Assembly (NCBI RefSeq): GCF_028863665.1
Contig: NZ_JARBFX010000017.1
Location: 1-64,000, forward strand
Reading direction: 5' to 3'
Length of the DNA stretch: 64,000 nucleotides
Origin: Aquabacter sediminis
GTDB lineage: Bacteria; Pseudomonadota; Alphaproteobacteria; Rhizobiales; Xanthobacteraceae
The notes beneath the pieces are model-generated. The model searched no databases. It was not told the DNA's origin and saw nothing but the letters and a program-made list of their open reading frames with translations. The position numbers were made by a program, and so were the translations under genes. This document shows positions 48,167 through 56,740 of this stretch, piece after piece (the first letter of the stretch is position 1; each line of letters opens with the position of its first letter).

Positions 48167-50250
48167 TACGCGCTCTCCCGCGCTGCCCGCAGGGTCTGTG
48201 CCCCCAGAGACACCCCCCGGCGCAAAGTGACGAGCGCCACCAAGGTCTCCCGCTCCGCGCTGCCCGGCGAAGGCGGGGAGGATGCCCGCAAGCCGTCCAG
48301 GCGCGAGAGGAGCGGCGCCTCGTCCGCAAGCGCTCGGGTTGCGAGCTGGCGGTAATATGTCCTCACGTCGCCCAGCACGGCCTCGATCCGCGCCCGGTCT
48401 GCCTCCCCAAGGCGCGGCGCCAGGCGTGAGAGGTCCAGCACGGCGCGGGCGGCGAAGGCAGCGGCGAAGGCCGCTTCCGCCTCGTCTGCGTGGCTGGGAT
48501 CCTTCACCGGCGCCATCAAGCCGAGCCGGTCCACCATCCGCCGCATCAGGCCGTCGCGCGCCGTCCCCTCGCTCGCAGTGGCCATGGCGGAGACATCCGA
48601 CCATCCGGCGCGCAGCAGCCGCGCTGCGGCATCCCTGGGTGAGCGGGGTCGCAGCAGGCTTGACATGGCGGCCACCACGCCCATGCCGATCAGGACGGCG
48701 AGGTTGTTGTTGAGAAAGGCCGAAAGGTCTGTGGAGAAGATGTTCTCCAGCCCCAGCAAGGCCGTGAAGGTAATGGCGACGCGCACGCCCTGGGCGTTCC
48801 AGGCGGGGGTGCCCACCATCAGCCCGATGGTCAGCAAGGCCGGCAGCACCAGGAGCGCGCCCTGGAGGAAGTCGGTGGCCAGCGGCAGCAGTGCGAACTG
48901 GTAGATGAAGACGCCCACCATGGCGATGAGCGTGTCGCGCACGAAGCCCAGCGTGGCCTGCACTTGATCCTGCTGGGCGGCGGTGACGCAGGTGATAATC
49001 GACACCATGGTCATGGCCTGCGCGCCCGCGGGCCAGGCGGAGAAGATCCAGAACGCGCCGATGAGCCATAGCCCCAAAACCAGCGCGGCGGCGGTTCGCA
49101 AGGCATAGGAGAAGTCGATGGCGGGCAGCGCCCGGTTGCTACGGGGGGCGGCCACCAGCAGGTCCCCCTCGGCCACAGGCACGTCCTCTGCGAGCGCCTG
49201 CCAAAGGGTTGCGAAATCGGTTCTCAGGTCGACGATTTCACGCAGCCGCACAGCCAGGTTCAGCGAGGTGGCGCCGACGGGGTCGCTGGCGCTGGGCGTA
49301 TAGGCGTCCAGCGCCAGCGCCAGCGACCGCCCGTCGGCCGAGTCCCGCCCCGGCATCGTCTGGAGCCATCGGGCCATCTGGGAACTGAGCGCCGCAAGGG
49401 CGGGGTCGAGCCCGCCGTCCGCTCGCAGGACGACCAGCCGATCGCGCACCTCCGCCATGGCCTCCAGCAGGATCAGCATGCGGTCGAAGACCTGCCGCAG
49501 GGTCTCGCGCATGGCCTTGGAGGCCGCGGGTTCGTAGGACACGAAGATCATCAGGCCATGGAGCGCGGCGATCTCGGCGGCGAGCTTGCGCTCGTCGCGA
49601 GCGATGGATTTTCGGTCGAAGCCATTGCGGTCGTTATCCTGCGCCAGCAGCCGCGCCAGATGGGCGTCAGCGGTGCCCAGCCAGGTGTCCAGCCGGGCCA
49701 GGGCGGCGGCCTGGGCGGTCTGGGGCAGGAGAAGCGCCGACGCCAGTGTGGCGCAGGTGAGGCCCACGCCGATTTCCTCGATGCGCGAGAGCGCGGTGTC
49801 GAAGACGTGGTAGGGCGTGTCCAGGTCGCCGAAGCCGATGATGGCCGAGGTATAGCCCGCCAGCGTGAAGGCATAGGCGCGTGGCGAGCGGTCGCGCACC
49901 GCCAGATAAAGGCACAGGCCCATCCAGAGCGAAAAGGCCAGGATGAGCAGGCCGGGCATGGAGACCAGTGCCGGCACCATCAGCACGGTGAAGAGCGCGC
50001 CCACCAGAGTGCCGCAGGCGCGATAAAGGCTCTTTGCGATCACCCCGCCGGAAATGGGCTGCGACAGGATGAAGACCGTCACCATGGCCCAGGCGGGACG
50101 CTCCAGCCCGGCGGCGAAGGCGATATGCAAGGCGAGGAGCGCGGTGAGCGAGGTGCGCACCGCAAACAGGATGGAGGCGGGAAGGGGCGCGAGGCGACTG
50201 AAGCTGAAGCCGGTCGGGGGCAGGCGCAGGGTCGGGCTGCTCGTCGGCAC
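48166..50250 (-). CDS. FUSC family inner-membrane transporter (AaeB-like)
   Basis: 694-aa membrane protein with two blocks of about six spans: residues about 25-185 (FAVRTSLTALLALHIAFAAG, WAMVTVFILSQPISGGVIAK) and about 385-540 (ALRTAAALVLGLWLIGAFWI, FIYQFALLPLATDFLQGALL). A cytoplasmic helical region lies between them and another at the C-terminus. The FUSC/AaeB family exports aromatic carboxylic acids; substrate here is inferred. GTG start. No AaeR-type LysR gene is adjacent; the next gene upstream is the divergent OYE. Confidence 0.9.
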   Translation of the reverse strand: MPTSSPTLRLPPTGFSFSRLAPLPASILFAVRTSLTALLALHIAFAAGLERPAWAMVTVFILSQPISGGVIAKSLYRACGTLVGALFTVLMVPALVSMPGLLILAFSLWMGLCLYLAVRDRSPRAYAFTLAGYTSAIIGFGDLDTPYHVFDTALSRIEEIGVGLTCATLASALLLPQTAQAAALARLDTWLGTADAHLARLLAQDNDRNGFDRKSIARDERKLAAEIAALHGLMIFVSYEPAASKAMRETLRQVFDRMLILLEAMAEVRDRLVVLRADGGLDPALAALSSQMARWLQTMPGRDSADGRSLALALDAYTPSASDPVGATSLNLAVRLREIVDLRTDFATLWQALAEDVPVAEGDLLVAAPRSNRALPAIDFSYALRTAAALVLGLWLIGAFWIFSAWPAGAQAMTMVSIITCVTAAQQDQVQATLGFVRDTLIAMVGVFIYQFALLPLATDFLQGALLVLPALLTIGLMVGTPAWNAQGVRVAITFTALLGLENIFSTDLSAFLNNNLAVLIGMGVVAAMSSLLRPRSPRDAAARLLRAGWSDVSAMATASEGTARDGLMRRMVDRLGLMAPVKDPSHADEAEAAFAAAFAARAVLDLSRLAPRLGEADRARIEAVLGDVRTYYRQLATRALADEAPLLSRLDGLRASSPPSPGSAERETLVALVTLRRGVSLGAQTLRAARESA

Positions 50251-50435
50251 GTAGGCTTCCGCGGGCTGAGGGCGAACGAGACCGCAATCTGTGCGAACTT
50301 GGCGCAGCGCGCCACGCCAAAAGCGGGTCAGGCAGAAAATTACTCACGGCTTCAGGTGGTTGTGGCGGTATCCTTGTCGGAAACGTGACCTCGCCTTCAC
50401 CTGGGGCGGCTCGCCGGGAGGAAAACCCTGGGATA

Positions 50436-50460
50436 TGAAGGGAGCCATATTATCCCTTCA
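50436..50460. promoter_or_regulatory. Candidate operator upstream of the OYE gene
   Basis: Perfect 8-bp inverted repeat TGAAGGGA/TCCCTTCA with a 9-nt spacer GCCATATTA, 12 nt before the OYE start. Position and symmetry fit a dimeric repressor site; the AT-rich spacer could overlap a -10 element. The regulator is not identified. Confidence 0.5.
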
Positions 50461-50472
50461 CCGGATCATCTC

Positions 50473-51564
50473 ATGTCCGCTCTCTTCACGCCGCTTGCGC
50501 TGCGCTCTCTCACCCTCGACAACCGCATCATCATTGCGCCCATGTGCCAGTATTCGGCCAAGGATGGCCGGGCCAGCGACTGGCATCTCATTCATCTGGG
50601 CAACCTGGCCTTGTCCGGCGCCGGCCTCCTGATTCTGGAAGCCACCGCCGTGGAGCCGGCGGGCCGCATCTCGCCCGGCGACCTCGGCATCTGGGACGAG
50701 GAGACCGAAGGCGTGCTGGCCGACGTGGTCTCCCGCGTGCGGGCCTGGTCGCCCATGCCCCTCGGCGTGCAACTGGCCCATGCCGGCCGCAAGGCGTCCT
50801 CGGCGGTGCCGTGGAAGGGCGGGGCGCAGCTTTCCGTTGAGGATGGCGGCTGGACCACCGTCTCGGCCTCGGACGTGCCCTTCAATCCGAAGGACCGCGC
50901 GCCTCTGGCGCTGGATGCCTCCGGCCTCGACCGGGTGCGTGCCGCCTTCGGCGCGGCTGCGGCGCGGGCCGCGCGGGCGGGCTTCGACATGGTGGAGGTG
51001 CACGCCGCCCACGGCTATCTGCTCCACCAGTTTCTCTCCCCGCTCTCCAACCAGCGCACCGATGATTATGGCGGCAGCCTGGAAAACCGCATGCGCTTCC
51101 CGCTGGAAGTGTTCGACGTGGTGCGCGCGGCCTTCCCGGATGACAAGCCGGTCGTGGTGCGCATCTCCGCCTCCGACTGGGTCGAGGGCGGCTGGGACGT
51201 GGAGCAGTCGGTGGCCTTCGTGAACGCGCTGAAGGCGCGCGGCCTCGACGCCATCCATGTGTCGAGCGGCGGCCTGTCCATGGAGCAGAAAATCCCGCTC
51301 TCGGCGGGCTACCAGGTGCCGTTCGCCGAGCGCATCAAGGCGGAGACCGGCGTGCCCACGATCGCGGTCGGCCTCATCACCGAGCCGGCCTTTGCAGAGG
51401 AATTGCTGGTGGCCGGCAAGGCGGATGCCATCGGCATCGCCCGCGGCGCGCTCTATGATCCCCGCTGGCCCTGGCATGCGGCGGCGGCGCTCGGCGCGTC
51501 CGTGCAGGCGGCGCCCCAGTATCTGCGCTGCCAGCCCTCGGGCCTGCGCCAGCTCTTCAAGTGA
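50473..51564 (+). CDS. Old Yellow Enzyme family NADH:flavin oxidoreductase (YqjM-like)
   Basis: 363-aa FMN-dependent ene-reductase, TIM-barrel. Features: IIAPMCQYSA with the redox-tuning Cys25 typical of the thermophilic-like/YqjM class, then VQLAHAGRKAS, FDMVEVHAAHGYLLHQFLSP with substrate-binding His residues, SNQRTDDYGGSLENRMRFPL and the FMN phosphate region. Reduces activated C=C bonds using NAD(P)H; physiological substrate unknown. Divergent from the FUSC operon. Its stop overlaps a GTG in the pdeM upstream frame. Confidence 0.92.
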   Translation: MSALFTPLALRSLTLDNRIIIAPMCQYSAKDGRASDWHLIHLGNLALSGAGLLILEATAVEPAGRISPGDLGIWDEETEGVLADVVSRVRAWSPMPLGVQLAHAGRKASSAVPWKGGAQLSVEDGGWTTVSASDVPFNPKDRAPLALDASGLDRVRAAFGAAAARAARAGFDMVEVHAAHGYLLHQFLSPLSNQRTDDYGGSLENRMRFPLEVFDVVRAAFPDDKPVVVRISASDWVEGGWDVEQSVAFVNALKARGLDAIHVSSGGLSMEQKIPLSAGYQVPFAERIKAETGVPTIAVGLITEPAFAEELLVAGKADAIGIARGALYDPRWPWHAAAALGASVQAAPQYLRCQPSGLRQLFK

Positions 51565-51635
51565 GGACGAGCCCGGCCGGAGTCCGTCTCCGGCCGGGTG
51601 CTTGTGGGAAAATGCGGGATGGGCCATATGGGCTC

Positions 51636-52337
51636 ATGCTCGCGCGTTCTGATTCTGTTCCGCTCTCAGCCGTGGACCTGAACGGAGCCGAGGTCGTGCT
51701 CGACCCGGCGGGTGCCCTCTATTGGCCGCAGGAGCGCCTGCTGGCCGTGGCGGACCTGCACTTGGAAAAGGGCTCCGCCTTCGCCCGGCGCGGCCAGATG
51801 CTGCCTCCCTACGACACAGCGGAAACCCTGACCCACCTGGAACGCGTGGTGGAACGCTGGCGCCCCCGCATCCTGGTCTCCCTCGGCGATAGCCTCCATG
51901 ATCGCTGGGCGAGCGAGCGTCTCGATGCCCATGCCCGCGCGCGCCTGCGCGCCCTCCAGGCGGGCCGCACCTTCATCTGGATCGCCGGCAACCATGATCC
52001 CGAGCCGGCGCACACTCTTGCCGGGGAATGGGCGCGCGAATGGCGCACGGGCCCCCTCCTGTTCCGGCATGAGCCTGCGCGGGCAGGCCATGAAGGGGAA
52101 GTGGCCGGCCATCTCCACCCCGTCGCGCGCTTGGTGGTGCGCGGCCGGTCTCTCCGTCGCCGCTGCTTCGCGGGCGACGGCACGCGCATGATCCTGCCGG
52201 CGCTCGGCGCCTATACGGGCGGGCTCAATGTGCGGGATCGTGCATTCCAGGGTCTGTTCGGCGCCAGGTTCGAGGCGCACCTTCTGGGGGCAGAGCGCAC
52301 CTACCGCATTGCCGGGCACGCCTGCCTGGGCGATTGA
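51636..52337 (+). CDS. pdeM: Ligase-associated DNA damage response endonuclease PdeM (calcineurin-like phosphoesterase)
   Basis: 233-aa metallophosphoesterase. Metal motifs are VADLHLEKGSAFARRG, LVSLGDSLHD, WIAGNHDPE and GHLHP. PdeM is usually encoded next to the ligase-associated Lhr helicase, whose gene here lies 5.6 kb upstream. Starts at 51612 or GTG 51561 are possible but lengthen the N-terminus beyond the family norm. No strong ribosome site precedes 51636. Confidence 0.85.
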   Translation: MLARSDSVPLSAVDLNGAEVVLDPAGALYWPQERLLAVADLHLEKGSAFARRGQMLPPYDTAETLTHLERVVERWRPRILVSLGDSLHDRWASERLDAHARARLRALQAGRTFIWIAGNHDPEPAHTLAGEWAREWRTGPLLFRHEPARAGHEGEVAGHLHPVARLVVRGRSLRRRCFAGDGTRMILPALGAYTGGLNVRDRAFQGLFGARFEAHLLGAERTYRIAGHACLGD

Positions 52338-52353
52338 AGCGCCTCTCGGCAGC

Positions 52354-52385
52354 AAAAAAAAGGGCGCGAGCCAAAGGCTGCGCCC
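52354..52385 (-). terminator. Intrinsic terminator of the DUF2076 gene
   Basis: On the minus strand, a stem GGGCGCAGCC/GGCTCGCGCCC (one bulged base) with a TTT loop is followed by eight T residues (52361-52354). It lies about 60 nt past the DUF2076 stop, between it and the convergent pdeM. Confidence 0.85.
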
Positions 52386-52446
52386 ACCAGGGGTTCCGGG
52401 GAGGAATAAAGGTCAACCGAAGCGCGGGTGCGCTCCGGCCGACAAA

Positions 52447-53247
52447 TCAGGTCCAGTCGCCGCCGCCATCGTCGCCGCCGCCCGGATCCCAGCCGGCATC
52501 GCCGTCCCAGCCATTGCCGCCGGGATCGAAGCTGGCATCCTGGGGTTCGGGCGCCCAGGGATCGGCTGCCGGGGCCCCGCCCAGCGCGTCCTGCGCCTGG
52601 TTGCCCAGATCCTCAACGGCCGCTGCCGGAGTGGCAGGATCAAGCAAGGCCGCTTGCTCTGCCAGCGGGCCGGTGCCGCTCGACATCAGGTTGCGAATTC
52701 CGTCCGCCAGCAGCATGCCGCCCGCAACACCCGCCGCGGTAGCCATGGCGCCCTGCAGGAAGCCGCCGCCGCCGAAGCCGCCGCCAAAGCGTGAGGGCTG
52801 CGCGGGCTGGCCGCCCCACGGGCCGCTGGCGGGCGGGGTCATGTTGGCGGGCTGCCCATAAGGCTGGCCATAAGGCTGCCCCTGGGACGGGAGGGGCATG
52901 GCGCCGCCCGCGGTGCCCCCCATTCCGCCGCTCATGGAGGAAACGCGGCCTCCAGCGGACGGCACAGACGTGCCGCGTCCACCCAGAAGGCCGCCGAGGA
53001 AGCCGCCGGAACTCTGGGCCGGCTGAGACTGGCGCACCTGCGCCTCCAATTCCTCGATCCGTGCGCTGGCCTGCTGCAACGCATGCTCCTGCACGAGCAC
53101 GGTCTGCGCCAAGGCATAAGGCGCGTAGGGCATTTGGGACACATTGCGCGCGATCAGGGCCTCGGCCTCCGCGTCGCGCGGCTGGTTGGACACCTCGCGC
53201 ATGCGGTTGAACAGGCCGTCGATGAGGGCGCGTTCTTCGGGGGTCAT
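52447..53247 (-). CDS. DUF2076 family protein
   Basis: 266-aa protein of uncharacterised family DUF2076. The N-terminus MTPEERALIDGLFNRMREVS and a helical region to about residue 70 (QASARIEELEAQVRQ, coiled-coil-like) are conserved. The rest is low complexity: Gly-rich GGFLGGLLGG, tandem GQPYGQPYGQP, GGGFGGGGF, then the hydrophobic MATAAGVAGGMLLADGI and an acidic Asp/Gly/Trp-rich tail. ATG at 53247 follows GGAGG. Probably membrane- or envelope-associated; function unknown. Confidence 0.85.
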   Translation of the reverse strand: MTPEERALIDGLFNRMREVSNQPRDAEAEALIARNVSQMPYAPYALAQTVLVQEHALQQASARIEELEAQVRQSQPAQSSGGFLGGLLGGRGTSVPSAGGRVSSMSGGMGGTAGGAMPLPSQGQPYGQPYGQPANMTPPASGPWGGQPAQPSRFGGGFGGGGFLQGAMATAAGVAGGMLLADGIRNLMSSGTGPLAEQAALLDPATPAAAVEDLGNQAQDALGGAPAADPWAPEPQDASFDPGGNGWDGDAGWDPGGGDDGGGDWT

Positions 53248-53444
53248 CCTTGCCTCCGGTTGGTCACCACTCCGGCTCGCCATGGGGCCGACGGGTCATC
53301 CGCCGGCTGACGTTCCGTGGCCGCAGGCTCCCGCGATGGCGGTCAGCGTCTTGCGATCCGGTCTGCATATGAGAACGCCCGTGAGGCAGCGGAAGGGCGC
53401 CCCACATGAAATTTTCTTAACGTTACGTCAGGCTCGGCGAGCCG

Positions 53445-54083
53445 TCAGCGGCGCGCGCCGTCCACCTCTGCCCTGAGACGGCGCGCGGCAGCGTTTATGT
53501 CCGATGCGGCGCAGAGCGCCGAGACCACCGCAATCCCTTCCGCGCCCGCCCGGATCACGTCCGCTGCGAGGCTGGTGTCAAGGCCTCCAATGCCCACCAA
53601 AGGCAGCGAGATGCGCCCGCGCATGTCGGCGAGGCCTTCAATGCCTATGGCGCTGCCCGCATCCGCCTTGGTGCCGGTGGCGCGCACAGGGCCCACGCCC
53701 ACATAGTCCACGCTGGTGAGGTCGGACACCGCAAGCTCCTGCGGCGTGCCCACGGACAGGCCGAGAATGCGGTCCGGCCCCAATTGGGCGCGGGCGGGGG
53801 CGGGCTCCATGTCGTCCTGGCCCAGATGCACGCCGTCCGCATCCGCCGCCAGGGCCACGTCCACCCGGTCATTCACGATGAGGGGGATGCCCAGCGGCCG
53901 CAGCAGCGCAATCAGCGCCCGCGCCGCCTCCACCAGCGCGCGCCCCTTGGCTTCGGGATCGCGCAACTGAACGATGGTCACTCCGCCCGCCACCGCTTGG
54001 GACACCGTCTCTACCAGCCCGCGCCGGGCGGTGAGCTTGGGATCGGTGACGAGATAGAGCGAGAGATCAAAGGGGCGGGCCAT
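53445..54083 (-). CDS. thiE: Thiamine-phosphate synthase
   Basis: 212-aa TIM-barrel enzyme coupling HMP-PP and THZ-P to thiamine phosphate. Motifs: LYLVTDPKLTAR, VTIVQLRDPEAKGRALVEAA, PLIVNDRVDVALAADADGVH with LGQDD, YVGVGPVRATGTKADAG and PLVGIGGLD. No thiC, thiG or thiD nearby, and no TPP riboswitch recognised upstream. Downstream of glcF by 35 bp on the same strand, so it may be read from the glc promoter. Confidence 0.93.
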   Translation of the reverse strand: MARPFDLSLYLVTDPKLTARRGLVETVSQAVAGGVTIVQLRDPEAKGRALVEAARALIALLRPLGIPLIVNDRVDVALAADADGVHLGQDDMEPAPARAQLGPDRILGLSVGTPQELAVSDLTSVDYVGVGPVRATGTKADAGSAIGIEGLADMRGRISLPLVGIGGLDTSLAADVIRAGAEGIAVVSALCAASDINAAARRLRAEVDGARR

Positions 54084-54118
54084 GGGTCAGATCCGGGTCG
54101 GTCGATGGGGACGGCGCA

Positions 54119-55435
54119 TCAGGCCGCCGCCTTCACATGGGCGAGGGCGGCAGGTCGGGGACCACCATGGGCCCAGTCCAGCAGCTCCACTGTATGGACC
54201 ACGGGCACCTGCGTGCCCGATCCGATCTGCGTCATGCAGCCGATATTACCGGCCGCGATGAGGTCGGGTGAGAGGCTTTCCAGATGCCCCACCTTGCGGT
54301 CCCGCAGCCGGACGGCGAGATCCGATTGCAGCATGTTGTAGGTGCCCGCCGAGCCGCAGCACAAATGGCTCTCGAACGGCTCCACCACGGTAAATCCTGC
54401 TGCCTTCAGCAGCGCCACCGGCGGCCCCTTGATCTTCTGGCCGTGCTGGAGCGAACAAGCGGCATGATAGGCCACCTTCAGCCCCATAGGCGCGGGCGCG
54501 GCGGGCAGGCCGAGGCCCGCCACATATTCGGTGATGTCCATGGCAATGGCGGAGACCCGCGCCGCCTTCTCCGCATAAGCGGGGTCGAGGCGGAAGACGT
54601 GGCCGTAATCCTTGATGGAGGTGCCGCAGCCCGACACGGTCACCACGATGGCGTCGAGGCCGGGGCCGTCCATCTCCGCGATCCAGGCGTCGATATTGGC
54701 CTTGGCGAGGGCGTTGGCCTGTTCCTCGCGGCCCAGATGGTGCACCAGTGAGCCGCAGCAGCCCTCGCCCTTCACGCGCACCACCTCTACGCCGTGGCGG
54801 GTCAGCAGGCGGATGGCCGCCTCGTCGATCTCCGGGCGCAGGGCGGGCTGGGCGCATCCAGCCAGCAGCGCCACGCGCCCCGTCCGCTCGCCCTGCGGGG
54901 GATGGCTCCCAGGCTCCTCGGAGGCACCGCGGCCATGGGGCGGCTGGGCAAGTCGCAGCATGGCGGCGACGGGCTTCAGAGGCGGGATGACCGCAAAAAG
55001 GGGCGCAAGGGGCTTGGCCACCACGCCCGCCAGCAGCGCCAGGCGGAAGCGCTGGCGATAGGGCAGGATGGCCGCCAGCATGGCGCGGTTCAGACGGTCG
55101 AAGAAGGGCCGGCGATAGGTTTGCTCGATGTGTTCCCGCGCATGGTCGACCAGGTGCATGTAGTGCACGCCCGAGGGGCAGGTGGTCATGCAGGACAGGC
55201 ACGAGAGGCAGCGGTCCACATGCTTGACCACTTCCTGCGTCGCCGGCCGCTCATTCTCCAGCATGTCCTTGATGAGATAGATGCGCCCGCGCGGCGAATC
55301 CAACTCGTCCCCCAGGAGGGCGAAGGTGGGGCAAGTGGCGGTGCAGAAGCCGCAATGGACGCAGGTTCGCAGGATCTTGTCCGCTTCCGCGATGCGGGGA
55401 TCGGCCAGCTGGGCCAGGGAGAATTCGGTCTTCAT
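54119..55435 (-). CDS. glcF: Glycolate oxidase iron-sulfur subunit GlcF
   Basis: 438-aa electron-transfer subunit. Two 4Fe-4S motifs are present, CVHCGFCTATCP (about 25-36) and CLSCLSCMTTCP (about 75-86), followed by two CCG cysteine-rich domains (VKGEGCCGSLVHH and SHLCCGSAGTYN). It passes electrons from GlcD-bound FAD towards the quinone pool at the membrane. Third gene of glcDEF, 54 bp after glcE. Confidence 0.95.
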   Translation of the reverse strand: MKTEFSLAQLADPRIAEADKILRTCVHCGFCTATCPTFALLGDELDSPRGRIYLIKDMLENERPATQEVVKHVDRCLSCLSCMTTCPSGVHYMHLVDHAREHIEQTYRRPFFDRLNRAMLAAILPYRQRFRLALLAGVVAKPLAPLFAVIPPLKPVAAMLRLAQPPHGRGASEEPGSHPPQGERTGRVALLAGCAQPALRPEIDEAAIRLLTRHGVEVVRVKGEGCCGSLVHHLGREEQANALAKANIDAWIAEMDGPGLDAIVVTVSGCGTSIKDYGHVFRLDPAYAEKAARVSAIAMDITEYVAGLGLPAAPAPMGLKVAYHAACSLQHGQKIKGPPVALLKAAGFTVVEPFESHLCCGSAGTYNMLQSDLAVRLRDRKVGHLESLSPDLIAAGNIGCMTQIGSGTQVPVVHTVELLDWAHGGPRPAALAHVKAAA

Positions 55436-55489
55436 GCGCGGATCGCTCCTGCGGCGAAGGGGCGGGGGAGGGAGGAGGCCATGGCGCGC

Positions 55490-56710
55490 TCACATCCCCG
55501 CATACATGCGGCCGGGATTGAGGATGCCGGCTGGATCGAAGCTCTCCTTCACCCGGCGACTCAGGGCCGCATGGGCGCCTTCCAGCGGCTGGAAGACGGC
55601 TCCCGCCCGCTCGGCAGCACTGGCGCGGACCAGGGTGGCATGCCCGCCATGGGGGGCGAGCGCCGCGCGCACCGCCTCCGCCTGCGCCGCCTCACGGGGC
55701 ATGAGCACCCAGACGAGGCCGCCGCCCCAGTCGCAGAAGGCTTCGGCGCCCAGCGTCCGGGTGAGTTCTTCGGCCAGCAGCGGGCCGGCGGTCGGGGCGG
55801 TGGAGAGGCGCCATACCGCACGGTCCCCGGTGCCCACGAAGGGGGTCACGTCCCGCACCCCTGCCCAGAAAAGCTCGGACTCGTTGCCCTCCAGAACTTC
55901 CACCCCGCCGAACGGGGCCAGAACGGAGATCAGCATGCCGCGCCGCGCCCGCACCGAGGGGGGAAACCCCTCCAGCCGAAAGGCCGCGACCGGCTGGTGG
56001 AAGCCGTTGAGGGCGAGGCGTTTCATGACGGGTCCTGCGAGCGCCGCGGCGCCGGAGACCTCGCAGGAGGAGCCCATGGCGGCGCTGAGCGCCTGGCTCA
56101 TCAGGCGCGCCGTCGTTCCGTCTTCCGGCAGGAACAGGAGCAGGGTCTCCTGCGTGGAAGGCTGGGGGAGAACCTTCAACGTCACTTCGGTGAGGACAGC
56201 GAGGGTGCCGAAGGAACCGCAGAGGAAGCGCGGAAGATCATAGCCGGTGACATTCTTCACCACCCGTCCGCCGCTCTTGAACACTTCGCCCCGCCCGGAC
56301 ACCGCCCGGGCACCCAGCGCATGGTCGCGCACCGCGCCATGGCTCAGGCGGCGGGGGCCGGCGAGGTTGCAGGCGAACACGCCGCCAATGCTGCCCCGCT
56401 CGGGTGCTTCGCCGAGCAGAGGGCCGAGGTCCGGGGGCTCGAAGGCGAGCATCTGGTTGTTCTGCGCCAGCAGGGCCTTGATCTCCGCGAGCGGGGTGCC
56501 GGAGGCGGCGGACAAGACCAATTCCTCAGGCTCATAGAGGGTCACGCCCGCGAGGGCGGAGACATCGAGCCGCCGCGCGGCGCTGCCGGTGCGCCCGAGG
56601 CCTCGCTTGGAGCCGTGGCCCACCACATCGAGCGCGGTCTTCTGGGCGGCCGCTTCGGCCACTGCCGCCGCCAGCGCGGATTCTTCCGCAATCCTCACCA
56701 CTTCGGTCAT
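55490..56710 (-). CDS. glcE: Glycolate oxidase FAD-binding subunit GlcE
   Basis: 406-aa subunit with an N-terminal FAD_binding_4 domain: VVGHGSKRGLGRTGSAARRL, LSAASGTPLAEIKALLAQNN and GGVFACNLAGPRRLSHGAVR, then VKNVTGYDLPRFLCGSFGTL. The C-terminal half is variable, as usual for GlcE, and keeps the motif DPAGILNPGRMYAGM. Lies 30 bp after glcD. Confidence 0.94.
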   Translation of the reverse strand: MTEVVRIAEESALAAAVAEAAAQKTALDVVGHGSKRGLGRTGSAARRLDVSALAGVTLYEPEELVLSAASGTPLAEIKALLAQNNQMLAFEPPDLGPLLGEAPERGSIGGVFACNLAGPRRLSHGAVRDHALGARAVSGRGEVFKSGGRVVKNVTGYDLPRFLCGSFGTLAVLTEVTLKVLPQPSTQETLLLFLPEDGTTARLMSQALSAAMGSSCEVSGAAALAGPVMKRLALNGFHQPVAAFRLEGFPPSVRARRGMLISVLAPFGGVEVLEGNESELFWAGVRDVTPFVGTGDRAVWRLSTAPTAGPLLAEELTRTLGAEAFCDWGGGLVWVLMPREAAQAEAVRAALAPHGGHATLVRASAAERAGAVFQPLEGAHAALSRRVKESFDPAGILNPGRMYAGM

Positions 56711-56740
56711 GAAGACACCTGGAAAGTCCGAGAGCGCCGG

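Noticed and set aside
53289-53316. Possible EcfG (general stress) promoter before the DUF2076 gene, GGAAC at about -35
   Set aside because: The expected CGTT at -10 is only partly matched (CGTC), so the call is not supported.
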